Part shown: in pieces, positions 28,244 to 38,111 of the stretch
Position numbering within the stretch: the stretch's first letter is position 1
How the letters are laid out: each line of letters opens with the position of its first letter
NCBI GenBank assembly: GCA_948777935.1
Contig: CAQDYY010000005.1
Span: forward strand, 90,428 to 154,427
DNA from: an uncultured Clostridia bacterium
GTDB taxonomy: Bacteria; Bacillota; Clostridia; TANB77; CAG-508
Length of the DNA: 64,000 nt
Reading direction: 5' to 3'
Notes under the pieces: generated by a model
Seen by the model: the letters and a program-made list of their open reading frames with translations, nothing else
Told to the model about the DNA's origin: nothing
Database searches by the model: none
Made by a program: the position numbers and the translations under genes

Positions 28244-29059
28244 ATGATAGAAACAGTTTTAGTAGTAATTTTATTTATAATAGGTATTTATTTTGGAAGT
28301 TTTTTTACGCTAGCTACATACCGCTTACCTAAAAAAGAAAATATAACACATAAACACTCGTACTGTCCTAATTGTAATCATAAATTAGGTATACTTGACT
28401 TAATTCCTGTTTTTAGTTATGTATTCTTAAAAGGTAAATGCCGTTATTGCAAAAACAAAATAGGAATAAGATACTTTTTATATGAAATATTGACAGGCAT
28501 TGTTTTTGTTTTATTTGGAATATCATTAAAAATAAGTCTATATCCTTTAGATATAGAAAAAATTACTTATTTAGGAATAGGTATATTGTATTTATCTAGT
28601 TTATTTATTATAGTTGGAATAAACAAAGAGAAAAATACTATACAAAAATCAGTTATATACTATGGGGTTTTTGTTTCAATTATTTATATCATATATTCAT
28701 GCACATTAACTAGCAAAAATGTGTATAAATATGCGATATATTTATGTTTTATTATTAGTTTAATGATATTAGATACAGTACATTTTAAAAGAAATTTGAA
28801 AAATAATGAAACTATACAATTAATAAATTTAATTTTATATATGATGATTATTACTGGAGAGAAGATAATATTACTTACAGTAGTATTTACTATATTAATA
28901 ATGGGAATTGAAAACATTATAAAATATTTCAAATATAGAAAGTCATCTAAAGTAATTACAAATAAAGAAAAAAAGGCAATTCCATTATATATATGCATAT
29001 CAAATATAATTTTAGTAATTGGGATGAATTTTATACAAAACTATATGATTATCAAATAA
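28244..29059 (+). CDS. Prepilin peptidase-like protein with degenerate catalytic motifs
   Basis: 271 residues with about seven hydrophobic segments. The N-terminal domain is well conserved (GSFFTLATYRLPKKENI) and has a two-CxxC zinc site (CPNCNHKL and CRYCKNKIG). The peptidase half lacks the usual FIDLDT and GxGD aspartates; the closest segments are LMILDTVHF and ITGEKIILL, the latter with Glu in place of Asp. It may be a diverged but active enzyme or a methyltransferase-only or inactive form. The ATG at 28244 follows AAAGGAGTACAA. Confidence 0.75.
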   Translation: MIETVLVVILFIIGIYFGSFFTLATYRLPKKENITHKHSYCPNCNHKLGILDLIPVFSYVFLKGKCRYCKNKIGIRYFLYEILTGIVFVLFGISLKISLYPLDIEKITYLGIGILYLSSLFIIVGINKEKNTIQKSVIYYGVFVSIIYIIYSCTLTSKNVYKYAIYLCFIISLMILDTVHFKRNLKNNETIQLINLILYMMIITGEKIILLTVVFTILIMGIENIIKYFKYRKSSKVITNKEKKAIPLYICISNIILVIGMNFIQNYMIIK

Positions 29060-29075
29060 ACGGAAGGAAACAAAT

Positions 29076-29504
29076 ATGGAAAGAATTGCTACAAAAATAA
29101 AGTGTCAAAAAGGATTTACACAAATAGATATTGTAATTAGTATAATAATAATTATTATATTCGTGAGCCTTATAACAACATTGTTTTACAATTTTTATAT
29201 TAGTACAAGTGCAAAAAATAGAAATTCTATTGCATTAAATTGTATAATAGATGTAATAGAAGAAGCGAAAATGTTAAACTATGACGAATTAGGACAAGAG
29301 AAGATTGATGAATTATTAGATACATTAAGGCTAGACAAAACAATACCTAATGGATATGATGTAAGTGTAGAGTTACAAAAATATAATGAACTTGAAGGTA
29401 ATACAGATAAAAAGGATCTAATTAAAATACTAAAAATAAAAGTACAGTATTTAGTAGGACAGAAAAATGAGAAAATTGAAATTTCAACACTTATTACAAA
29501 ATAA
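29076..29504 (+). CDS. Prepilin-type pseudopilin 1
   Basis: 142 residues. Class III signal CQKG/FTQIDIVISIIIIIIFVS with Asp where Glu5 is usual, then an exterior domain of ~100 residues. Minor pilin or pseudopilin of the operon. The ATG lies 16 bases after the peptidase-like gene. Confidence 0.75.
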   Translation: MERIATKIKCQKGFTQIDIVISIIIIIIFVSLITTLFYNFYISTSAKNRNSIALNCIIDVIEEAKMLNYDELGQEKIDELLDTLRLDKTIPNGYDVSVELQKYNELEGNTDKKDLIKILKIKVQYLVGQKNEKIEISTLITK

Positions 29505-29517
29505 AGGAGCACATAAC

Positions 29518-29946
29518 ATGAAAAAAGATTCGGGTCTTACAATAACAAGCATTATAATATATATAGTTGCAATGCTAATAGTAATAGGTATTATTGCAAC
29601 AATAACATCATTTTTTTATACAAATGTAAATAATGCTAATGATAATAGTATTAATATATCAGAAATTACAAAATTTCACATGTATTTTTTAGAAGAAACA
29701 ACTAAAAAAGATAATGAAGTTAATGTAATAACAGATACTTTAATATCTTTTAAAAGTGGAAATACATTTACATTTCAAGATAATAGCATCTATATAAACA
29801 ATATAAAAATATGTGAAAACATATATAATGCACAATTTAAGAAAGAAGTAATAAATAATAAGGCTGTTATTAAAGTATTATTAACAATTGGGCAAAATAA
29901 TGAGTACACAAAAACAACTAATTATGTTTTAAATGTAGATATGTAA
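29518..29946 (+). CDS. Prepilin-type pseudopilin 2
   Basis: 142 residues from the ATG after AAAGGAGCACATAAC. Signal KKDSG/LTITSIIIYIVAMLIVIG with Ser in place of Glu5, and a small exterior domain. It replaces the longer start at 29467, which overlaps pseudopilin 1. Probably a minor pilin. Confidence 0.7.
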   Translation: MKKDSGLTITSIIIYIVAMLIVIGIIATITSFFYTNVNNANDNSINISEITKFHMYFLEETTKKDNEVNVITDTLISFKSGNTFTFQDNSIYINNIKICENIYNAQFKKEVINNKAVIKVLLTIGQNNEYTKTTNYVLNVDM

Positions 29947-30030
29947 ATTTTGGAATATAGCAATATATATATAAATTTGTAAAACTATATTGTATAATTA
30001 ATATAGATATCATACAAAGGAGGAAAAAAT

Positions 30031-31654
30031 ATGGAGAGAAGGCAACCTATAGGAATTGAACTAGTAAGAAGAAATGTTGTAAATGAAAATGCTATACAAA
30101 AAGCATTAGAATATCAAAGAAGTCATCCAAATAAAAAAATGGGAGATATATTAAATGAACTTAGACTATGTGATTCATATACACTAATTAAGGCAATAGG
30201 AGAGATATTAGATGAAAAAGCAATGCTTCTTGAGCCACATGATATAAAAATTAATATAGAAAATTATATTTCACCTGATGTTCTAAAACAAAATAGAGCT
30301 ATTCCTTTTGAAGTAGATGGGGGAAGAATAAAAGTCTGTTTTTCAGATACAGCAAATAGAAGAGCAGTAGAAACAATTCGTTTGCTTTTATTAAACAAAG
30401 GTCTTGTTATGGACAAGTATATTACTTTTGATAGCAATATTGAAAAAGTGCTTTTATCATTACAAGGAAGAGAAACTGATGAAATTAGTTCTTCTACAGA
30501 TACAACAGGCTTAATTGATACAATTATAAAAAAAGCAATGGACAAAAGAGCAAGTGATATACATTTTGAACCTATGGAAAACGAATTAAGAATTCGTTAT
30601 AGAATAGATGGAGAACTGTTTACAGCAGGAACAATAGACAATGAAAAACAAGCCCAAATAATAGGTAGGTTAAAAGCAATTTCTAATATGCACCAAGAAA
30701 AGCAAGAAGCACAAGACCGGAAGAATTTTATTATATCCAGATTATAATATACGTGTATCTTCTCAAAAGAATGTATATGGAGAAAAATTTGTTTTAAGGT
30801 TATTAAAGAAAAATGAAGACATTAGGCAAATTTTTGATTTAGGATTCCCAAAATCAGAAAACATATTAAAAGAAAGTTTTAACAAAAGAAATAGCATTAC
30901 AATAATGGCAGCGCCAACAGGAGAAGGAAAAACAACAACACTATACAGTGTTATAGATTACTTAAATAGGCCAGAAATTAATGTAACAACAATTGAAGAT
31001 CCAGTAGAAATTAGAATACCAGGGTTAAATCAAATTGAAGTTGATGCAAAAACAAACTTTAATGATTCATTAAGGACGGTATTAAGGCAAGATCCAGATA
31101 TTATATTATTAGGAGAAATTAGAGATAAAGAAACAGCGGAAATTGCAATGCAAGCAGGTCAAACAGGGCATTATGTATTATCAACTATACATACAATTGA
31201 TAGTATTGAGGTTATTACAAGGTTAAGAAAAATGGGAATATCAAATTATGATATATCAAGTACTCTTGCAACAAGTGTATCACAAAGATTAGTTAGAAAA
31301 ATTTGTCCACATTGTGCAAGAAAAAGGGAATTTACAAATGAAGAAATAGAGATAATGTCTAATATAGGTAAAAAATATGGAGTAGAATTTGATTTTAATG
31401 GTAAAACAACATATGAAACAGTAGGATGTTCACAATGTAATAATACAGGGTACTATAATCGTATTGGTATATTTGAAATTTTAAATATTGATGATGAAAT
31501 AAGAGAACTGATTTCAGCTGATGCATCAACATTAAAAATTAAAGAAGAGGCAATAAAAAAGAGATATAAACCACTTATAATAGATGGTATATATAAAGTA
31601 CTAAATGGAATTACAACACTAGATGAATTAAATAAAAAATTAGTAATATTTTAA
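30031..31654 (+). CDS. pilB: Type IV pilus assembly ATPase PilB/GspE (one +1 recoding site)
   Basis: ~540 residues after recoding. N-terminal GspE domain (RRQPIGIELVRRNVV, ~1-110), then ASDIHFEPMENELRIRYRIDG. The zero frame ends EAQD at CGG 30718; skipping C gives GRILLYPDYNIRVSS and continues in register. The rest has Walker A PTGEGKTTT, Walker B DIILLGEIRDKETAEIA, the HT motif and a zinc site (CPHC and CSQC). Without the shift the protein ends before the P-loop. Assembles pili with the PilC platform downstream. Confidence 0.92.
30718..30721 (+). other. CGG +1 recoding site in pilB
   Basis: Context GAC-CGGA. Skipped base C30718; GGA encodes the Gly of the conserved QDGR motif of GspE/PilB ATPases. 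Confidence 0.9.
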
Positions 31655-31675
31655 TACATAGGAGGAAAAATATAA

Positions 31676-32776
31676 ATGATACAAATTGAAAAAATACTAG
31701 ATTATGCAATAGAACATGATGCATCAGATATTCACTTTATTTGTGGAAATAAGCCAATGCTTAGAATTATAAGAGATTTAGTACCTGTTGAAGGATCAGA
31801 AGAACTATTACCAGAAGATATGAATGAAATATACGATTATTTAGTAAAGGGAAACTTAGATAAAGATAGTGTATATACAAAAACAAAAAAATTAGACACT
31901 TCTTTAGAATATGGTGGAAAACGTTTTAGAGTAAATATATCATCAGGAGAGGACATTCCACTTTTTACATTAAGAATTATCAAAAACGAATTACCAAAAT
32001 TTGAGGATTTAGGAGTACCAGATATAGTAAGACGTATGACTTTTCAGCCACAAGGATTAATGTTAGTTACAGGAAAAACAAACTCTGGAAAAACTACTAC
32101 ATTAAATGCTTTAATTAATGAAATAAATGAAACACAAAATAAAAAGATTTTAACTTTAGAAAGCCCAGTAGAATATAAACATCATTCTAAAAAATCAATT
32201 ATTGTACAAAAAGAAGTAGGAATTGGTGGAGACTCTTTATGCTATAGTGATGGTGTAAAAAACTCTTTAAGAGAAGATTGTGACATTGTTGTTGTAGGAG
32301 AGATTCGTGATAGGGAAACTATGGATGCAGCAATAGAAACAGCAGAGGCAGGTCATTTAGTAATAGGAACACTTCATACAAAATCTTGTGCAGAAACAAT
32401 TGATCGTATGATTAATTTCTATGATATTAAAGATCAACAAACTGTTAAGTATTTAATCGCATCTTTATTAAAATTAGTTATTTCACAAAGGTTACTAAAA
32501 GGGACAGATGGGAAATTGGTACTAGTACCTGAAGTAATGGTAGTTGATAATATAGTAGCAGGTTTAATTCGTAAAGACAAAATTAGTGTATCAGAAATAG
32601 AAGATGCCATTCAAAGTAATTTAGAAAAAGGAAGTATTGGATTAATTAATTCAATTGCAGAACTTTTTGTAGATGATAAAATTACATTAGAGCAGGCAAA
32701 AGCTCAAATTGAAGAAAAAAATATAGAGACTTTAAATAGAACAATTATGCAACTTAGAATTAAAAAGAATAAATAG
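31676..32776 (+). CDS. pilT: Pilus retraction ATPase PilT
   Basis: 366 residues. The N-terminal PAS-like segment ASDIHFICGNKPMLRI is followed by Walker A GKTNSGKTTT, Walker B CDIVVVGEIRDRETMDAAI and the His box GHLVIGTLHT. PilT depolymerises pili, so the system is predicted to be dynamic (twitching or DNA uptake). 21 bases after pilB. All codons conventional. Confidence 0.93.
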   Translation: MIQIEKILDYAIEHDASDIHFICGNKPMLRIIRDLVPVEGSEELLPEDMNEIYDYLVKGNLDKDSVYTKTKKLDTSLEYGGKRFRVNISSGEDIPLFTLRIIKNELPKFEDLGVPDIVRRMTFQPQGLMLVTGKTNSGKTTTLNALINEINETQNKKILTLESPVEYKHHSKKSIIVQKEVGIGGDSLCYSDGVKNSLREDCDIVVVGEIRDRETMDAAIETAEAGHLVIGTLHTKSCAETIDRMINFYDIKDQQTVKYLIASLLKLVISQRLLKGTDGKLVLVPEVMVVDNIVAGLIRKDKISVSEIEDAIQSNLEKGSIGLINSIAELFVDDKITLEQAKAQIEEKNIETLNRTIMQLRIKKNK

Positions 32777-32788
32777 AAGGAGGAATCC

Positions 32789-34141
32789 ATGGCAGTATAT
32801 AAATATCGAGCTATAACTTCAGAAGGAATTATTGTTAGTAATAAAATTGAGGAAAACAATAGAAGTGCTGTTATAAAGAAGCTTAAAAGAAACAATTTAG
32901 TACCAATAAATATTACAGAACAAATTGCTATAACAAAAAAGCAAACTAAAACAAAGAAAAGAAACATTAAAGATATTGAAGACATTATGAAAAACGTAAA
33001 TACATCAAACATAATAGCAAACCGTGAAAGAAAACAAGAGTCATATGTTCAAAAAATTAATAAAGCACTTATGAAAACAGAAAAAATAACAGATAGAGAT
33101 ATTGTTATTTTTACACAGAAGTTTTATTTACTAAAAAAAGCTAATTTTAACAATATACATGCACTAAGCACTATTATTAGTAGTACAGAAAATTATATGT
33201 TTAAGGGAATATTAGAAGATATTTTAGCAGGTGTAGAGGCAGGAGAAAACATGTATACAACAATGGAATACTATTCAAATGTATTTCCATATATCTACAT
33301 TAATATGATAAAAGTTGGGGAGTTATCTGGTTCTTTAACAAATTCATTAGAACAAGCTATAAAATATCTAGATGATACAGCAAGTTTAAACAAAAAAATT
33401 AGAAGTATTTTAGTACCAAATCTTATACAATTTGTAGCATTAATAATTATGCTTGTAGTTGGTACTTTAGTTGCAATTCCTGCAATCCAAAGCGTATTAG
33501 ACGCAGTAGGTTCAAAAGATACTTTGCCAGAAATTACACTATGGTTTAAAAACTTCTTAGATGGAGTAATTGCACATTGGTATATACCAACAATTGCAAT
33601 AGTTGGTATTGTAGTAGGAATAATAGCATATATACGTACACCAAAAGGAAAATATAATTTTGATTATTTTAAATATACAATGCCTGTGTTTGGAAAATTA
33701 ATATTTTCATTAGATTTTTCAAGGTTAATGCAAGCAATGTTATTAAATTTAAATAATGGTATGAGAATACAAGATGCATTAGAAGTTAGTAAGAATGTTA
33801 GTAAAAATTATGTAATGCTTTCAATAGTTGAAACATCTATAAACAATATTTTAATTGGACAATCATGGATTGAACCATTTGAGAAATCTGGTTTACCATC
33901 ATCGATGATTACAGAAATGTTAAAAATAGGTATGAAAACAGATTTAGCTGAAATGATGGAAAAATTATTAGAATATATGCATATTGATATTGATAATACA
34001 ATGGAGAAGATTATGAAAGTATTACCACAAATTGTATACTCTATTGTAGGTGTATTACTAATATTTGTAGTACTTGTAGTACTTGTTCCATGTATAGAAG
34101 TATATATGGGTAACTTCTTATTCTCTGCATATGGATATTAG
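32789..34141 (+). CDS. pilC: Type IV pilus platform protein PilC/GspF
   Basis: 450 residues. An N-terminal basic segment precedes two repeated T2SSF domains: the first around FTQKFYLLKKAN...VGELSGSL, the second around FSRLMQAMLLNLNNGMRI...LKIGMKTD. Membrane helices lie near 210-235, 265-285 and 420-445. Platform on which PilB and PilT act. Last gene of the pilus operon; the 50-bp repeat copy 3 follows. Confidence 0.92.
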   Translation: MAVYKYRAITSEGIIVSNKIEENNRSAVIKKLKRNNLVPINITEQIAITKKQTKTKKRNIKDIEDIMKNVNTSNIIANRERKQESYVQKINKALMKTEKITDRDIVIFTQKFYLLKKANFNNIHALSTIISSTENYMFKGILEDILAGVEAGENMYTTMEYYSNVFPYIYINMIKVGELSGSLTNSLEQAIKYLDDTASLNKKIRSILVPNLIQFVALIIMLVVGTLVAIPAIQSVLDAVGSKDTLPEITLWFKNFLDGVIAHWYIPTIAIVGIVVGIIAYIRTPKGKYNFDYFKYTMPVFGKLIFSLDFSRLMQAMLLNLNNGMRIQDALEVSKNVSKNYVMLSIVETSINNILIGQSWIEPFEKSGLPSSMITEMLKIGMKTDLAEMMEKLLEYMHIDIDNTMEKIMKVLPQIVYSIVGVLLIFVVLVVLVPCIEVYMGNFLFSAYGY

Positions 34142-34149
34142 TAGAATGT

Positions 34150-34199
34150 AGGGGCACCGTTTGCGGAATGACTTCGTAGGACATGACACCACTGTGCCC
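34150..34199. repeat. Interspersed ~50-bp repeat, copy 3
   Basis: GGGGCACCG...ACTGTGCCC ends; the interior is slightly diverged from copies 1 and 2 (TTTGCGGAATGACTTCG). Lies in the pilC to ROK gap. Confidence 0.85.
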
Positions 34200-34214
34200 T
34201 TAAAAGAGGAAAAT

Positions 34215-35101
34215 ATGAAAAGAGGAATTATGAAAATAGGTATTGATTTAGGTGGAAGCCATATAGCAATGGGGTTAATACATGGGGGAAAAATAATAAA
34301 AAAATATGAACATAATTTTTCAAGTATTGAAAAAGAAAACTTAGAAAAGACCATTAAAGAATTTATTAATAATACAATTGATTGCATATTAAATGAAAAA
34401 ATAGAGATACAAATGGTAGGAATTTGTGCACCACGGTACATCTAAAAATGGACACATTGACGCATGTAACTTAAAACCGAAAGGATTAAATGTAGAGAAA
34501 ATAATAAAAGAAAGAATTAATGTAGAGGCATTTACTAGAAATGATGGAATATCTGCAGGAATTGCAGAAAAAGAATATGGAGCCTTAAAAGGTTGTAAAA
34601 ATGGAATATTTATGTGTATAGGTACAGGAGTAGGTGGAGCATGTTTTATAAATGGAAAATTAGTAGATGGCATAATTGAAATACGGTCATACTATAGTAG
34701 AATCAAATGGAAGAAAGTGTAATTGTGGAAGAAAGGGATGTCTTGAAACATATGCATCTATGAAAGTACTAAAACATGAAATAAGAGAACGATTTTGTAA
34801 TGTGGACTTATCAAGTAAAGAAATTTTGGATTTATTACAAGACACTAAAAACTTAGAAAAAGTAGAAGATATCATAAAAAACTATATAGAATATTTAAGT
34901 ATTGGTATTGCAAACTTTGCAAAATTATGTAGTGCAGATACAGTGGTAATTGGAGGAAGTTTTGTATATTTTAAAGATGTTTTATTTTGTAGATTACAAG
35001 ATGAATTAGATAGAATAATACCAAAAGGCGAAAGAGAAAATATACAAATAAAATTAGCAACACTAGGAAATGATGCAGGAATAATAGGGTCGACAATTTA
35101 A
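34215..35101 (+). CDS. ROK-family sugar kinase, glucokinase-like (two +1 recoding sites)
   Basis: ~294 residues after recoding. Phosphate-binding DLGG motif (KIGIDLGGSHIAMGL), then CAP and the first CGG (34434). Skipping gives GTSKNGHIDACNL and continues through NDGISAGIAEKEYGAL and CIGTGVGG. The second CGG (34684) is skipped to give EIGHTIVESNGRKCNCGRKGCLE. This holds the HT motif and the zinc motif CxCGxxGCxE that define ROK proteins. The frame then stays open to the stop. Two separate shifts in one gene both restore family signatures, so decay is implausible. Sugar specificity is unknown. Confidence 0.9.
34434..34437 (+). other. CGG +1 recoding site 1 in the ROK kinase
   Basis: Context CCA-CGGT; the GGT gives Gly in the segment CAPGTSKNG. 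Confidence 0.9.
34684..34687 (+). other. CGG +1 recoding site 2 in the ROK kinase
   Basis: Context ATA-CGGT; the GGT gives Gly in EIGHTIV, the hallmark segment before the zinc site. Confidence 0.9.
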
Positions 35102-35121
35102 GTAAGACAAAAAAGAAGTTA

Positions 35122-35150
35122 TTGACTTCTTTTTCTATTTGTAGTATAAT
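35122..35150 (+). promoter_or_regulatory. Promoter of the RNase J gene
   Basis: TTGACT, 17-base spacer, TATAAT. The -35 overlaps the loop of a hairpin (AAGAAGT / ACTTCTTTTT) that probably terminates the ROK transcript. Confidence 0.65.
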
Positions 35151-35484
35151 AAATAACAGTTATTGCCAATGATTGGTAAAGAAGAGATTTAAATTTTATG
35201 TATGAAAAGTAAGCAAATATAACATATTAAAAGTATAATTATTAAAGATTCGGGGAAAAGAGAAAAAGTTAATAAAAAGTAGGTATTATATGTTCGGGTA
35301 AAAATATAATATCGTTTTATTATTGACAATATAAAAATAAAAATTCTTAGAATCAATCAGTTTATAAAACTGGTTTTATTTTGTAGATTATTTTAAGTAA
35401 AAACTTAAGATAGCTGTTTGCCTTGGCGGCGAATTTGCTTTTTCGTATGAAAATGTAAATTGAAAAAAGAAAAAGGAGATTAAA
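35151..35484 (+). promoter_or_regulatory. Long 5' leader (~330 nt) of the RNase J gene
   Basis: No ORF. It contains an attenuator-like element CAGTTT / AAACTG followed by GTTTTATTTT (~35359-35383) and a later GC-rich patch (TTGCCTTGGCGGCGAATTTGC). Leaders that control ribonuclease genes by autoregulation are known; here it is only inferred. Confidence 0.45.
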
Positions 35485-37386
35485 ATGATAGAAAAAAGCA
35501 AAGAAGAAAAAACAAGTAGAGAGTTTAATAATAAACAAACTACTACTAGTAGAGAAAAAAGAAATTATGACAGAAAAAATACTACAAAGAAAAAGACAGA
35601 AAATTCAGTAAAAACAGAAGAAAAAAGAACAACGCATAGAGGGGAAAGAAAATTACCTATAAAAACAAATTCGAATCTTCCAATAGCAAAAGAAAGAAGA
35701 AATACAGAGGAAAAGGATTTTCGTTTCAAAAAAAGTCCATTAAAAATTATTCCATTAGGTGGATTATTAGAAATTGGAAAAAATATAACTGTTTTTGAAT
35801 ATGAAAATGAAATAGTAGTAGTAGACTGTGGACTTGCTTTTCCAGAAGATGATATGTTAGGTGTAGATTTAGTAATTCCAGATGTTACTTATCTAGAAAG
35901 AAACAAAGAAAAGATAAAAGGATTAGTAATTACACATGGACATGAAGATCATATTGGATCTATTCCATATTTATTAAAACAAATTAATATACCAATATAT
36001 GCAACAAGGCTAACAGTTGGTTTAATAAAAGGAAAACTAGAAGAACATGGTTTATTAAGAAGTACAAAATTAAATACAATAAACCAAGGAGAAACAATCA
36101 ATTTTGGAAAAATAAAAGTAGAATTTATTAGAAGTTGCCATAGTATACCAGATGCAGTAGCACTTGCAATTCATACACCAGTTGGAACGATAGTGCATAC
36201 AGGAGATTTTAAAATCGACTATACACCAATAGATGACGAAAGAATGGACTTTGGAAGACTTGCAGAACTTGGAAATAAAGGTGTACTTGCTCTTATGTCT
36301 GATAGCACAAATGCAGAAAGAAAAGGATATACAATGTCTGAAAGCACAGTTGGAGATGTGTTTGAGAAATTATTCCTAAACTGTACAAAACGTATAGTAG
36401 TTGCAACATTTGCATCTAATGTACACCGTGTACAACAAATTGTGAATTCTTCAGTAAAGTATGGCAGAAAAATTGCAGTATGTGGTAGAAGTATGATAAA
36501 CATGATAACAACTGCAATTGAATTAGGATATATTCAAGTACCAAATAATGTTTTTATAGATATAGATATGATAAATAACTATACAGATGACCAACTAGTA
36601 ATTATTACAACAGGTTCACAAGGTGAAACAATGTCAGCTCTAACAAGAATGGCATCAGGTGAGCACAAAAAAGTAACAATTACACCAAATGATTTAGTTA
36701 TAATATCAGCAAGTCCAATACCAGGAAATGAGAAATTTGTTTCAAAAGTAATAGATGACTTAATGCAAATAGGAGCAGAAGTAGTATATAGTGCATTAGA
36801 AGATGTACACGTATCAGGTCATGCTTGCCAAGAAGAACAAAAATTAATGCTTGCACTAGTAAGACCTAAATACTTTATTCCAGTACATGGAGAATATAGG
36901 CAATTAATAGCACATATAGAAACTGCAAAGAAAATGGGAATAGAAGCTGAAAATTCATTTATTTTAACAAATGGAAGGATATTAGAAATTAATGAAAAAG
37001 AAGCAAAATTAACAGGAACAGTACCATCTGGAAAAATTTTAGTAGATGGTTTAGGTGTAGGAGATGTAGGAAACATTGTATTAAGAGATAGGCAGCACTT
37101 ATCACAAGATGGGTTAATTGTAATTGTATTAACAATGGATCAGGCAGAAGGAAAAGTAGTAGCAGGGCCAGACGTTATTTCAAGAGGATTTGTATATGTA
37201 AGAGAATCTGAAAATCTAATGGATGAAGTGAAAAATGTTATTAGAGATGAAATAGAAAAATGTGAAGAAAAGCACATAAAAGAATGGTCTGTAATAAAAT
37301 CAAACTTAAAAGATAATCTAAGAGACTATATATACCAAAAAACAAAAAGAAATCCTATGATTTTGCCAATTATAATGGAATTATAG
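35485..37386 (+). CDS. rnj: Ribonuclease J
   Basis: 633 residues. A basic low-complexity N-terminal extension (~1-75) is followed by a metallo-beta-lactamase/beta-CASP domain. The metal motif is ITHGHEDHIGSIPYL (HxHxDH), with FIRSCHSIPDAVALAI and the GDFK motif. The C-terminal region holds SGHACQEEQKLM and FIPVHGEYRQ. A 5'-3' exo- and endonuclease for mRNA decay and rRNA maturation. RBS AAAAGGAGATTAAA. Confidence 0.94.
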   Translation: MIEKSKEEKTSREFNNKQTTTSREKRNYDRKNTTKKKTENSVKTEEKRTTHRGERKLPIKTNSNLPIAKERRNTEEKDFRFKKSPLKIIPLGGLLEIGKNITVFEYENEIVVVDCGLAFPEDDMLGVDLVIPDVTYLERNKEKIKGLVITHGHEDHIGSIPYLLKQINIPIYATRLTVGLIKGKLEEHGLLRSTKLNTINQGETINFGKIKVEFIRSCHSIPDAVALAIHTPVGTIVHTGDFKIDYTPIDDERMDFGRLAELGNKGVLALMSDSTNAERKGYTMSESTVGDVFEKLFLNCTKRIVVATFASNVHRVQQIVNSSVKYGRKIAVCGRSMINMITTAIELGYIQVPNNVFIDIDMINNYTDDQLVIITTGSQGETMSALTRMASGEHKKVTITPNDLVIISASPIPGNEKFVSKVIDDLMQIGAEVVYSALEDVHVSGHACQEEQKLMLALVRPKYFIPVHGEYRQLIAHIETAKKMGIEAENSFILTNGRILEINEKEAKLTGTVPSGKILVDGLGVGDVGNIVLRDRQHLSQDGLIVIVLTMDQAEGKVVAGPDVISRGFVYVRESENLMDEVKNVIRDEIEKCEEKHIKEWSVIKSNLKDNLRDYIYQKTKRNPMILPIIMEL

Positions 37387-37390
37387 TAAA

Positions 37391-37423
37391 AACGGCCCTT
37401 ACAACGAAAGTCGTAAGGGCGTT
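37391..37423 (-). terminator. Terminator for the small minus-strand gene
   Basis: Stem GCCCTTACGAC / GTTGTAAGGGC read on the minus strand, followed by CGTTTTTAC. Confidence 0.65.
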
Positions 37424-37437
37424 CGCCAAAGACATAA

Positions 37438-37578
37438 TTAAGAATCAGAACTTTCAACTCTTTCTCTTCGAGCTTTCTCCTTAAGAATGGCATCTACTAG
37501 AGTGCCTTCTTCAATAGAGTCTGAGAGCTCTTCTAATTCTTTGTCTGATAGGCTTGGTAAATCAATGAAATATCTCAT
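37438..37578 (-). CDS. Small acidic protein, unknown
   Basis: 46 residues starting MRYFIDLPSLSDKELEEL and ending in KEKARRERVESSDS. Supported by a strong RBS (GGAGGTACTTTT) six bases before ATG; the much longer open frame upstream has no RBS. No membrane segment. It is helical and charged, perhaps a DNA- or protein-binding accessory peptide. No known family recognised. Confidence 0.5.
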   Translation of the reverse strand: MRYFIDLPSLSDKELEELSDSIEEGTLVDAILKEKARRERVESSDS

Positions 37579-37772
37579 AAAAGTACCTCCATTTTGCTGT
37601 TGACAGTTACTATTGTAATTATAACACAATGTATACATAATATCAATAGTATTATAACATAATATTTCTAGTAACCTATTATAAAGGAAATATAGTAAAA
37701 ACGTAGTAATACCAAGCTTTTTGCCACTTGACATAACTAATGCCTATCTATAAAAGATAGGCATTAGTAGGT

Positions 37773-37946
37773 CTAAAAGCTATAATTCGTTAATACAAGC
37801 AAACATATGGTGATGAGTAAAACTGCTACACAAACTCCAGGCCAAAAGATTTCTTTTAGCTTAAAATCCCGTATTTTACAAGGAAATATGGAGCTGTATA
37901 ATAGTAAGCAAGATACGAACAAAATTGTTTCAATAAAGTATTTCAT
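37773..37946 (-). CDS. Putative small two-helix membrane protein containing an in-frame CGG
   Basis: 57 residues if CGG is read as Arg. MKYFIETILFVSCLLLYSSIF forms one helix, a basic loop with CKIRDFKLKE follows, then helix VCVAVLLITICLLVL. RBS GGAGGTCTATTT. This is the only RBS-supported ORF in the window where CGG (codon 26, at 37871) leaves the zero frame more plausible; a +1 skip would end it after three more residues (KIGILS). Not a conserved family, so it cannot decide how CGG is read. Codon usage (TTG, TGC, CTC, TCC) differs from its neighbours, suggesting recent import. Confidence 0.4.
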   Translation of the reverse strand: MKYFIETILFVSCLLLYSSIFPCKIRDFKLKEIFWPGVCVAVLLITICLLVLTNYSF

Positions 37947-38048
37947 AAATAGACCTCCTATACGTTGAAAATTTTTATTAAGTAATTATATTATAGCATC
38001 TTTTAAAGAATATGGCAAAATTCAATTATGTAAAGTGCATTTAAGATC

Positions 38049-38077
38049 TTGTAATATAAACTTAAATTTGATATAAT
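38049..38077 (+). promoter_or_regulatory. Promoter of gltX
   Basis: TTGTAA, 17-base spacer, TATAAT, 34 bases before the ATG. Confidence 0.6.
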
Positions 38078-38111
38078 ATGTCAAGTAAGAAAAGAGAGAG
38101 AGGGAACAAAA

